From JAKAAZ01 sp963817855 (GTDB lineage: Bacteria > Acidobacteriota > Terriglobia > Terriglobales > Acidobacteriaceae), in NCBI GenBank assembly GCA_963817855.1, contig CAWFQA010000001.1, forward strand, positions 62,001 through 126,000: DNA of 64,000 nucleotides, written 5' to 3'. The position numbers and the translations under genes are program-made. Each line of letters starts with the position of its first letter. The stretch's first letter is position 1. Under the pieces are notes generated by a model. That model was not told the origin of the DNA, made no database searches, and was given only the letters and a program-made list of their open reading frames with translations. Of this stretch, positions 29,263 through 37,707 are shown in pieces.

Positions 29263-30084
29263 ATGAACACCATCACCGTAAAAGACGGGACAACGATTTA
29301 TTTCAAAGACTGGGGAACAGGGCAGCCCATCGTCTTCTCACATGGCTGGCCGTTAACTGCGGACGCGTGGGACGCACAGATGCTCTTCTTCGGACAACGT
29401 GGCTATCGGGTGATAGCGCATGATCGGCGAGGCAATGGACGGTCCAGCCAGCCGTGGGACGGCAACGATATGGATACCTACGCGGATGATTTGGCGGCGC
29501 TGTTTGAGAAGCTCGACCTGAAGAACGCCGTTATGATGGGACATTCCACGGGCGGCGGTGAAGTGGCACGCTACCTCGGGCGTCATGGGACAAAACGCGT
29601 TGCCAAAGCGATACTGGCAGGGGCCGTTCCGCCATTGATGCTAAAGACGGAGAAAAATCCGGGCGGATTGCCTATGTCGGCGTTCGACGGCATTCGAGCG
29701 GGTGTTGCGGCAGATCGGTCGCAATTCTACAAAGACCTGACGCTGCCGTTTTATGGCTACAACCGGCCGAATGCCAAAGTCTCCGAAGGCATGCGAGAAA
29801 ACTTCTGGCTCCAGGGAATGATGGGATCCGTGAAGAGCGAATACGACACCGTGAAGGCATTCTCTGAAACCGACTTCAGCGAAGACCTGAAGAAGATCGA
29901 TATTCCGACGCTAATGCTCCATGGGGATGACGATCAGATTGTGCCAATCGGCGCTTCGGCGCTCATGTCCTCCAAGCTGGTGAAAAATGCGAAGCTGAAA
30001 GTGTATCCGGGCTATCCGCACGGGATGTGCCAGATTCACGCGGATGTTATCAACGCAGACGTGCTTGCGTTCATCCAGAGCTAA
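29263..30084 (+). CDS. alpha/beta hydrolase, non-haem chloroperoxidase/esterase type
   Basis: The 273-residue protein is an alpha/beta-hydrolase of the cofactor-free haloperoxidase/arylesterase group. The oxyanion segment is FSHGWPLTADAW, the nucleophile elbow GHSTGGGEVARY (Ser near 98), the acid LHGDDDQIVP and the catalytic His in GYPHGMCQIH. It has no signal peptide, so it is cytoplasmic. Such proteins hydrolyse esters and lactones; perhydrolysis is a side activity. A GGGGGGAAA site precedes the ATG. It converges with the 30186-30593 gene. Confidence 0.88.
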   Translation: MNTITVKDGTTIYFKDWGTGQPIVFSHGWPLTADAWDAQMLFFGQRGYRVIAHDRRGNGRSSQPWDGNDMDTYADDLAALFEKLDLKNAVMMGHSTGGGEVARYLGRHGTKRVAKAILAGAVPPLMLKTEKNPGGLPMSAFDGIRAGVAADRSQFYKDLTLPFYGYNRPNAKVSEGMRENFWLQGMMGSVKSEYDTVKAFSETDFSEDLKKIDIPTLMLHGDDDQIVPIGASALMSSKLVKNAKLKVYPGYPHGMCQIHADVINADVLAFIQS

Positions 30085-30185
30085 TAGGGCAGAGGCGAGT
30101 CTTGCCGATGCGTGGCTCGCCACTGGCATCCTTTTGGGCAGGGAGGCAATTTTTTCGTGAGGAAAATCGCGTCGGAGTGCCCGCT

Positions 30186-30593
30186 TCACTTCTTCCTGCT
30201 CTTCACATCCGCAATCGGCCGGAAACGGAGCGCGGACCAGACGTCATCCAGCGCGAAAATGGAAACCGGCCGCCATCCTTTGGCAGTCATCGCGGCGGCA
30301 AGAATGTCGCGGCCCAGATCGCTGCCGATCCCTGAGGTCTTTTTCGGGTAGGTAATCCAGACCACTGCTCCTGGAGCGGCGCGCTGTAGCAGTCCGGGCA
30401 CGGATTTTTCGATCTGTGCCATGCGGGTCGCGAAGAACTGGACAAACTCATATGTGCCGGTCGGCTTGGTGGCAATTTCTACGCCTTCGGGCAATGGGCT
30501 GAGTCGGGATAGGTAGCCATCGGGCGCTGCCATGACAAGCGCTCGCATTCCAGGTTTGAGTCCGAGCTTTTTGACTATTGGATTTAAGGTCAT
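30186..30593 (-). CDS. small conserved protein, DUF3052-like
   Basis: A 135-residue cytoplasmic protein starting at ATG 30593 behind GGGAG. Features are LGLKPGMRALVMAAPDGYL near the N-terminus and AVVWITYPKKTSGIGSDLGR with GWRPVSIFALDDVWSALRFR at the C-terminus, the pattern of small proteins often annotated DUF3052. Biochemical role unknown. It is divergent from mutS2 with 185 bases between the starts. Confidence 0.65.
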   Translation of the reverse strand: MTLNPIVKKLGLKPGMRALVMAAPDGYLSRLSPLPEGVEIATKPTGTYEFVQFFATRMAQIEKSVPGLLQRAAPGAVVWITYPKKTSGIGSDLGRDILAAAMTAKGWRPVSIFALDDVWSALRFRPIADVKSRKK

Positions 30594-30778
30594 CTTGGTC
30601 TCCCGTTGCTGGAGAGGGCAAAGCGATTGCAATCCAGGAAGCTGCTTACTGTCAAGAAATACCACCTGAAGGCCACGCCTATTTACATCCGTTGATGCCG
30701 TGGAAACCTTTGTCACAATCGCGTGCGCTCACCGGCTGACGTGGCGATGGGGAAAGCGGCTACCATGGGAGCGTGACT

Positions 30779-33354
30779 ATGTTCCCCAATGTGCCTTCGC
30801 CGCTGGCGCATACCAGCGCGGAGATGCTGGAGTTTGCGCGCCTGCGAGAGATGGTCGCGGGATACGCCACGACTGACCCCGGCCGAGCGTGGACGCTGGC
30901 ACTGGAGCCTTCGGGCGATGCTGCCTGGGCGAGCATAGAGCAGCAGCGAGTGAGTGAAGCGCTGCGATTGCTGCGCGCCGGGCCCAGTTTCGATTTTCAC
31001 GGACTGATCGATCCGGGTGACTGGCTGGATCGCGCTCGCATCCACGGAGCGGTGCTGGAGGTGGATGAACTGCGGGCGTTGTCGGCGCTGGTCGGACGAA
31101 TTCGCGCGTTTCAGGAGTGGATGGCAGAGTGGCCAAGGGATTCTGTTCTACGCGTCGCCGATATATCCCAGGTCTCAGAATCGAGACCTGGGGCACCCAT
31201 ATACATCGATTCGCTCCGCCAGTTGACGATGCCTTTGGCCGAGAGCCGATTCGCGGGATTGGTGCAGGCGCTGGATGGGAAATTTGAAGCGGACGGATCG
31301 ATTTCGGATCATGCGTCGCCGGAGCTGGCGCGGATTCGCCGCCAGATGGAGCGGCAACAACGCGCGATTGAAGAAAGCCTGCGATCGATGCTGCGGCGGC
31401 TGGGCCCGGAAGGCTCCTTGCAGGAAGACTTGATTACCGTGCGAGGCGAGCGGTTTGTGCTGCCGGTAAAAGCGGAGTGGAAGCGGCGCGTTCCCGGCGT
31501 AATGCATGGGGCCAGTTCCAGCGGGCAGACGTATTTTATTGAGCCGATCGAAACTATCGAGCAAAACAATGAGCTGCAGCGGCTGCTGGAAGAGGAGCAG
31601 GAGGAAGAGCGCCGTATCCTGGCGGCCATGACGCGGCAGGTCGGGGAGCACGCGGAAGCGATTCGAGCCTGCGCCGCGATTCTGACCGAGGTGGAGTCTC
31701 TGTTTGCGCGGGCGAGATTTGCGGCGGACTTTCAGTGCGTAGCGCCCGTGTTTTCTCCGAAGGAGTCGGCGAGAATTTTCTCTGAAAGCGGCGCGGCATC
31801 CGCTGCTGGAAAAACGTTTGCGCGGAGAAGCCCTGTCACGACGATCATCACGCAACGAACAGGATCCCGAGCCGAAAACGATTGTGCCGCTCGACTTGGA
31901 GTTGCCTGCGGCGACGCCGCAGTTGATCATCAGCGGACCCAACACTGGCGGCAAAACTGTGGCGCTGAAAACCGTTGGATTACTGGCCTTGATGGCGCAG
32001 TCCGGGATTCCTGTTCCGGCGGAGGCGGTTGAGCTGCCGTTGTTTGACGCGGTGCTGGCGGACATTGGTGACGCGCAATCGATCGAGCAAGACCTTTCCA
32101 GTTTTTCGGCGCACATTACGCGCCTGAACGAAATATCGAAGCTGGCGACGGCGAATTCCCTGGTGCTGCTGGATGAGCTGGGTTCGGCCACCGATCCGGA
32201 GGAAGGCGCGGCGCTGGCGGCTGCGATTGCGGCGCACTTTTCCGCGCGGCAGGCCTGGTGTTTGATTTCCACCCATCACACTTCGCTGAAGGTCTACGCG
32301 GCCAACACTCCGAGTGTGCAGAATGCCGCTGCCGGATTTGAAGAAGAAACCTTCGCGCCGACATATCACATTCGCGTCGGCGTGCCGGGGGTATCGGCCG
32401 GCATCCACATTGCGGAGCGGCTGGGGATGGATGCGGAGCATCCTGGCGAATGCACAGCAACGGCTGGGAAGCCAGGCGGTGGAGATTGGGCGATTTCTCG
32501 ATCGGCTGCATGCGGACCTGTTGGCGGTAAATACAGAGCGGGCGCAGCTGCAGCGGCGCGAGCAGGAGATCGCCAAAGAGCGCCAGCGGCTGGAGCGCGA
32601 GGGACGGCAGGAACAGCAGCGCAAGGTGCAGGAGATGGAAGGGAAGTTGTCCTCGCTGTTGAAAGCGTTTGAGGCGCAGGTGCGGGAGGTGCTGCGCGGC
32701 ATTGAAGATCGAAGCGCGCAGCAAAAGATGGCAAAGCAGGCGGAGCGCGGGCTGGCAAAATTGCGGCGCGAATTCCGCGAACAGGTGGATGCGACAGTGG
32801 TGGCGCATCAAACCGGTGCGGACCGCGGAGATCCGAACGCGCAGCCGCACATCGTGCGCAACGTGAGTGTGGGAGACACGGTGAAGCTGCGGTCACTTGG
32901 GAAAACCGCGTTGGTGGAGAGGCAGGTGGATGGTGAGAACTTTGAGGTCTCCGTCGGGCAGCTGAAAATGCGGATTCGCCGCAACGATATTGCCGAGGTT
33001 GTGACATCCGCGGCGGACCGGGCGCGCCAGCTGACACCGGTTGCGGCGGCGCGCAGCAAGGGCATCCGGATTTCGCTGAATCGCGAGCGTGCAGCGGAAA
33101 TGAATTCGGGGGCGACCGAGATCAACGTGATCGGCCGCACGGTGGAAGAGGCGACGGACGCGGTGGAGAAGTTCCTGGATCAGGCATTTCTTGAAGGCGT
33201 ACCGCAGGTTCGCATTGTGCACGGTGTGGGCATGGGAATTCTGCGCAAGGCGCTGCGGAATTACCTGGGGAAACACCCACAGGTCGACAAGGTGAGCGAA
33301 CCACCGCAGAATGAGGGCGGAGCGGGCGCGACGGTGGTGGAGTTGCGGCAGTAG
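30779..33354 (+). CDS. mutS2: endonuclease MutS2 (two +1 frame breaks; in-frame repeat insertion)
   Basis: MutS2 is a MutS-like ATPase with a C-terminal Smr nuclease, implicated in suppressing recombination and in rescuing collided ribosomes. The joined product is about 858 residues. The ATPase has Walker A GPNTGGKT and Walker B VLLDELGSATDPEEG, then VGVPGVSAGIHIAERLGM. A long coiled coil (RREQEIAKERQRLEREGRQE) leads to the Smr domain (EINVIGRTVEEATDAV, VRIVHGVGMGILRKALRNY). Frame breaks lie near 31785 (resuming LLEKRLRGEALSRR) and near 32425 (resuming SILANAQQRLGSQAVEIG), each needing one base removed. A dispersed hairpin repeat at 31167-31199 is read in frame as QVSESRPGAP between helices of the core domain. 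Confidence 0.88.
31167..31199. repeat. dispersed palindromic repeat (type A) inside mutS2
   Basis: CCCAGGTCTC, loop AGAATC, GAGACCTGGGGCACCCA. It is identical over its whole length to the copy at 63635-63667. It lies within the mutS2 coding sequence without breaking the frame, encoding SQVSESRPGAP. Confidence 0.9.
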
Positions 33355-33436
33355 GTTCTGGAAAACAGAGACTTTCGGTGCTACCATCTCCGCGACCGGG
33401 ATACGCTGCATCTAAAAATTGGCGCGAGAGAGAACG

Positions 33437-34048
33437 ATGATCCAAGTGATTACGGTGGAACGCGAATACGGAAGCCTCGGCGGAGAGTTTGCCCGGCTTT
33501 TGGCGGAACATTTGAAGTGGAATTTGCTCGATCAATCCTTGATCGAAGAAGTGGCCAAGCGCGCCGGCATATCGCCAGCGGAAGCCAAGCGCCGGGATGA
33601 ACGTTTAGACCCCTGGTATAGCAAGGTAGGACGGGCCTTCTGGCACGGCAGCAACGAGCGGGCGGACATCACGGTAGAGAAAGAAATTCTGGACGCGACG
33701 CGGATCTCCAAACTGGCGCAGGAAGTGATGGTGGAGAAGGCGCGGGCCGGTAAATGCGTGATTGTGGGACGCGGGGCGGCCTGCGCGCTGTATGGAATTC
33801 CCGGATGCTTTCACACCTTTGTGTATGCCTCGACGGCCAGGAAAGTTCGCTGGTTTGAACAGGCATTTCCCGACAAAAAAGAGATTGCGGAGCGAGAACT
33901 GATGGCCACGGACCAACGGCGCGCCGAGTACGTCGAACATTTTTATCACAATGTGTGGAACGACTATCGCATTTATCACCTGATGTTGAATTCCTGCATG
34001 GGGTTCGACGCGATGATCGGCGCGACCATTGAGGCCACGGGCGTATAG
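33437..34048 (+). CDS. cytidylate-kinase-like family protein
   Basis: A 203-residue P-loop kinase-like protein of the cytidylate_kin2 group. The N-terminus VITVEREYGSLGGEFARLLA carries the modified nucleotide-binding loop, followed by LLDQSLIEEVAKRAG. CVIVGRGAACAL and the arginine-rich lid (STARKVRWFEQAF) match the family. Many members are not proven CMP kinases, so the substrate is uncertain. I start at ATG 33437 (GAGAGAGAA upstream). It follows mutS2 by 82 bases and precedes the amidohydrolase by 41, so the three may be co-transcribed. Confidence 0.82.
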   Translation: MIQVITVEREYGSLGGEFARLLAEHLKWNLLDQSLIEEVAKRAGISPAEAKRRDERLDPWYSKVGRAFWHGSNERADITVEKEILDATRISKLAQEVMVEKARAGKCVIVGRGAACALYGIPGCFHTFVYASTARKVRWFEQAFPDKKEIAERELMATDQRRAEYVEHFYHNVWNDYRIYHLMLNSCMGFDAMIGATIEATGV

Positions 34049-34089
34049 AAAGTTTCAATTCCACCCTTCGCAAGAGAGACAGATAAAGA

Positions 34090-35847
34090 GTGAAGAGACG
34101 ATCGTATTTATCTTTATGTCGCACAATTGCATATTCTTTCTGTTTCCTGGGACTGTCCTGCTGCTTTGCTGCAGACAATCCGTCGAAGGCGGACACGATA
34201 TATTTCAACGGGCACGTCATCACCATGTGGGATCGGCATCCGAACGCACAGGCGGTTGCGATTCGGGGCGATCGATTTGTTGCTGTCGGCACAGATTCCG
34301 ACGTGCTGAAGACGGCAGGACCCGGTACTCAAAAGATTGATCTCCATGGGCAATGTGTCATTCCGGGCTTGATTGCGGGTCATGTCCACCCCATCATGGC
34401 TGCCCTCAGTGAGATCGACGGTCCCATACCGGTTTTTCACTCCATTCCGGAAATACAGACTTACATTCGCGAACAGGCTAAGAAATTGCCCTCCGGTCAG
34501 ATCATCCTGGTTCCAAAGGTGTATTCGACACGGCTGGTTGAACACCGCTACCCAACCCGGCAAGAGATTGACGCTGCAGCAGGCGGACGCGAAGCAGCCG
34601 TGGACAACGGCTATGCGTCTGTCCTCAATTCGCCTCTGCTGAAGCACTTGGGCATTACGCGCGACACGCCGCAGCCTTCAAATGGCCGAATCGTAAAGGA
34701 CCAGAACGGCGAGCCAACGGGTTTGGTCCTCGGCGCTCCGCAACTTCTCGGTACAGTGCGCGAATCTCGGCCCGTCACCCCAAAGGAGCGGCTATGGGCG
34801 CTGAAAAGCATGTTGCAGCATTACAACGCGGTTGGGTTCACCGGCATTGACGACCGCCTGGAAGGTCCTGAAGGTTTCCGCGCTTACCAGACTCTGCACG
34901 ATGCCGGAGAACTGACCGTACGCAGCTACGTCACGTACATCATACAAGCGCAGGGAACGCCCGCCGACGTACGGAAGGAGATCGAAGAAATCCCATTTGT
35001 CACAGGATGGGGAGACAAATGGCTTCGCGTAGGCTCGCTGAAAACTATCGTTGACGGCGGCATACTGATCGGGACTGCTTACCTGCGTCAGCCATATGGA
35101 CCGCACACTCAGATTTACGGATTCGTGGAGCCTGGCTATCGCGGAGTGCTCTATGTGCCGCGTGAGAACGTCGTCGCGATGGCGCAGGCTGCCGATGACC
35201 TGGGCTGGCAAATGACTGCGCATGTCACGGGAGGCGGCTCGTTGGATATCCTGCTCGATGCCTACGAAGCGGCCAACCGAATCAAGCCGATCGCGGGTCG
35301 GCGGTTTGTTGTCACGCACGGGAATTTTCCCGACGAACGCGCGATCGAACGCGCCAAGAAATTGGGTGTCGCTTTCGACGTGCAGCCGGCGTGGTTATAT
35401 TTCGATGGTCCAGCGCTCAAGGATGTCTTCGGACCTGAGCGCATGAAGAATTTCCTGCCGCTGCGGTCCTTGATCGACGCCGGGATCGTGGTAGGGGGAG
35501 GCTCCGACCATATGATTCGCTTCGACCCGCGACTCTCTACAAACCCCTACGACCCCTTCTTCGAAATGTGGATGGCGATCACACGGAAGATGACGGACGG
35601 GAACGTTCTGAATCCCGAACAACGCATTTCCAGGTTTGAAGCATTGAAGATGTGGACCTGGAATAATGCGTACCTCGAATTTTGGGAAAAAGAGACAGGC
35701 TCAATCGAGCCAGGTAAACTGGCCGATATGGTGGTGATCAGTAAGAATTTCGCAACCTGCCCGGAAGATGAAATCAAAGATATTGAAGCGCTTCAAACGA
35801 TCGTTGGGGGCAGAGTAATGTATCGGCGAGAGAGCGCCAACAAGTAA
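34090..35847 (+). CDS. exported amidohydrolase (YtcJ-like, Amidohydro_3)
   Basis: The 585-residue protein starts with GTG at 34090 and an N-terminal signal sequence (IAYSFCFLGLSCCFAAD). The metal-dependent TIM barrel has the first-strand motif PGLIAGHVHP with HxH, a central VDGGILIGTAYLRQPYG, HVTGGGSLDILLDAYE, VVTHGNFPDE and the final VGGGSDHMIRFDPR with the catalytic Asp. The C-terminal composite beta domain contains IEPGKLADMVV. YtcJ-type enzymes hydrolyse amides or related bonds; substrate unknown, probably periplasmic. It converges with the desaturase across a nested palindrome. Confidence 0.85.
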   Translation: MKRRSYLSLCRTIAYSFCFLGLSCCFAADNPSKADTIYFNGHVITMWDRHPNAQAVAIRGDRFVAVGTDSDVLKTAGPGTQKIDLHGQCVIPGLIAGHVHPIMAALSEIDGPIPVFHSIPEIQTYIREQAKKLPSGQIILVPKVYSTRLVEHRYPTRQEIDAAAGGREAAVDNGYASVLNSPLLKHLGITRDTPQPSNGRIVKDQNGEPTGLVLGAPQLLGTVRESRPVTPKERLWALKSMLQHYNAVGFTGIDDRLEGPEGFRAYQTLHDAGELTVRSYVTYIIQAQGTPADVRKEIEEIPFVTGWGDKWLRVGSLKTIVDGGILIGTAYLRQPYGPHTQIYGFVEPGYRGVLYVPRENVVAMAQAADDLGWQMTAHVTGGGSLDILLDAYEAANRIKPIAGRRFVVTHGNFPDERAIERAKKLGVAFDVQPAWLYFDGPALKDVFGPERMKNFLPLRSLIDAGIVVGGGSDHMIRFDPRLSTNPYDPFFEMWMAITRKMTDGNVLNPEQRISRFEALKMWTWNNAYLEFWEKETGSIEPGKLADMVVISKNFATCPEDEIKDIEALQTIVGGRVMYRRESANK

Positions 35848-35861
35848 GGGAGTGATCAGAT

Positions 35862-35967
35862 CAGTTTTCCTGTCACTGTGGGGTGCCACCAGTCACTACG
35901 TGCATCCGTTCTTTGAGGAACGGATGCGTCGAATTTCTTTCATTGGCGTACACCGACAGGAAAACTG
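35862..35967. terminator. nested palindrome between convergent genes
   Basis: An outer perfect 13-bp inverted repeat, CAGTTTTCCTGTC (35862-35874) with GACAGGAAAACTG (35955-35967), encloses an inner perfect 10-bp hairpin GCATCCGTTC (35902-35911) / GAACGGATGC (35918-35927). The T/A runs in the outer arms and its place 15 bases from both stop codons suit a bidirectional terminator, but the two-level structure is unusual and could be a remnant of a small mobile element. Confidence 0.75.
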
Positions 35968-35982
35968 GTCCAGCCGCCATGC

Positions 35983-37011
35983 CTAGAGTAGATTGTTCGC
36001 AGCGACCGCGTGTGCCGGCAACTCCTGAACATATTGATAGGCGGGATCGCTACGTTGCCTGCGCAGGATGCCGGCGATCTGTTTCCAGGTGGCGTACAGG
36101 CCGTGCGCCGTGGGCGGCAGATCATGGCGAATCAGCACGTGCAACTTTGCGAGCCGATAGCAGGGAACGGCGGCATACATATGATGCTCCGTGTGGTAAT
36201 GCATGTGCCAATAGAGAAAACTGAGGAACGGGTTTAACGTGATGGTGCGACAGCACAGGCGAAAGTCGGGCACGTTATCCTGCAAGCCGGCGTGTTGGCT
36301 GTTGTTACAGAGATAATGCAGCCACCCTCCATAGAACGGCGTCAATGTAACGACAACCGGCAGCATCCACCAATGCATCGCAATTGAGACCACAACGATG
36401 GTCGCGTGACCCGCGAGCAGCAGGCGTGCCCACCGCACCAGGCTGCGTTTTTCTTTCACAGCCGAATCTGGAAAAAGAGAATTCTCCCACGGACCCTGGA
36501 GCTTGCCGCGAGCGATGCGGATCGTTTTCGAGAGCGTCTGCCATAGCCCAACCGGATTGATGAATCCGGTTTTGAGAAAGCCTTTCAGCGATAGGTCCAC
36601 GGGAAGCACCACTTCCAAATCGTCGGGCGGATGCAGCGTGTACTTGTGATGTTCGGTGTGACTGGCCCAGAACCCATACGGATTATGCCAGCCCAGAAAC
36701 GCGAAGACCCGCGCGAAAAACCAATTGAGAGATTTGGTTTCAAACACGGAGTTGTGGACAAACTCATGAAAGCCGTTGATGAGGAATGCCCAGAACATTC
36801 CATGAGCGAAACATAGCAGCACCACGACGGCCCACGGCAGCCGGCCGGCGGAGAGGAAAGCAACGGTTCCTGTGAATGCGAGCAGCCCCAAATAGCCGCC
36901 AGTCTGGAGCAACCCTCTGAAATCGCTACGCTGATTGAGGGCCTGCAGCTGCTCGCGGCTGACCGGCGAACGGTACCAGGAGACTTTTACGAGCTGCTGC
37001 GGAGCATCCAT
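35983..37011 (-). CDS. membrane fatty acid desaturase
   Basis: The 342-residue membrane protein has the three histidine boxes of di-iron desaturases: HEFVH near residue 82, HTEHH near 117 and HYHTEHH near 280, plus NNSQH. Hydrophobic helices flank them (VVVLLCFAHGMFWAFLINGF). It should insert a double bond into acyl chains or a related lipid and so tune membrane fluidity, in the cytoplasmic membrane; the exact position cannot be predicted. It is divergent from a tetR gene with a palindrome in the 113-base gap, suggesting shared control. Confidence 0.88.
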   Translation of the reverse strand: MDAPQQLVKVSWYRSPVSREQLQALNQRSDFRGLLQTGGYLGLLAFTGTVAFLSAGRLPWAVVVLLCFAHGMFWAFLINGFHEFVHNSVFETKSLNWFFARVFAFLGWHNPYGFWASHTEHHKYTLHPPDDLEVVLPVDLSLKGFLKTGFINPVGLWQTLSKTIRIARGKLQGPWENSLFPDSAVKEKRSLVRWARLLLAGHATIVVVSIAMHWWMLPVVVTLTPFYGGWLHYLCNNSQHAGLQDNVPDFRLCCRTITLNPFLSFLYWHMHYHTEHHMYAAVPCYRLAKLHVLIRHDLPPTAHGLYATWKQIAGILRRQRSDPAYQYVQELPAHAVAANNLL

Positions 37012-37109
37012 ACTCGGGTCCTGCGATGGCCGATTCCAGAATAACTTGCCGGGGCGTATCGGAGAAATTTTCCTATTTTCTACTTTAGTGATATTGTTTT
37101 TCTTCTGAG

Positions 37110-37124
37110 GTATACAGCGTATAC
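37110..37124. promoter_or_regulatory. probable TetR operator abutting the tetR start codon
   Basis: GTATAC-AGC-GTATAC is a 15-bp palindrome ending one base before the tetR ATG. Its half sites are themselves palindromic, as in several TetR-family operators. It overlaps the GAGG ribosome binding site region and lies between divergent desaturase and tetR genes, so it could block expression of tetR-lnt and perhaps the desaturase. Confidence 0.75.
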
Positions 37125-37707
37125 ATGAGGGCCACTTCCACCTCGCAAAAGATCGCTGCCGCTGGCCGCCGCTTGCTCGATCGAGAAGGCGCCGATGCCC
37201 TGACGATGCGGCGAATCGCCAAAGCTGTCGGCATTACCCCGATGGCGGTCTATCGACACTACAGGGACCGGGCGAGCCTGTTGAATGCACTGGCAGACGA
37301 GGGATTCGCGGAATTGACCGCATGAGCTGGCGGCGAGGCGCTTCTCCGGCAATATTGAGAAGCGGCTGACGGAGATGGCGGATGTTTATCTGGACCATGC
37401 GCTTGAAAACCCGCGGCTGTTTGAGCTGATGTTTCTGCAACCACGCGAAGGTGCTCGCAAGTTTCCGCAGGATTTCAAGGCTGGCCTTTCTCCCACAGCC
37501 AACCTGATGGTGAAGGTGATTGAAGAAGGCATGCAGAACGGCTATTTCCGTGAAGATGATGCGTGGGAGATTGTGTTTGAAATGGGAGCTCTGTCGCACG
37601 GGCTGATCATGCTGTACCTCGGCGGCCGCATGGGCGTTTCCGCGGAACGATTTCGCGCTGCGTATCGGCGCTCCTTCAGGAGATATATTCATGGCATCTG
37701 CAAATAA
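37125..37707 (+). CDS. TetR-family transcriptional regulator (one +1 frame break)
   Basis: The joined protein is about 194 residues. The helix-turn-helix domain is complete (LTMRRIAKAVGITPMAVYRH, residues 26-45). After AELTA at 37320 a stop (TGA) appears; removing one base near 37323 restores ELAARRFSGNIEKRLTEMAD and the ligand-binding domain (LFELMFLQPREGARKFPQDF). The gene overlaps the Lnt-like gene by 17 bases, so they are translationally linked. The 15-bp palindrome just upstream is the probable operator. Ligand is unknown; the neighbours suggest a lipid or acyl-CoA. Confidence 0.85.
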
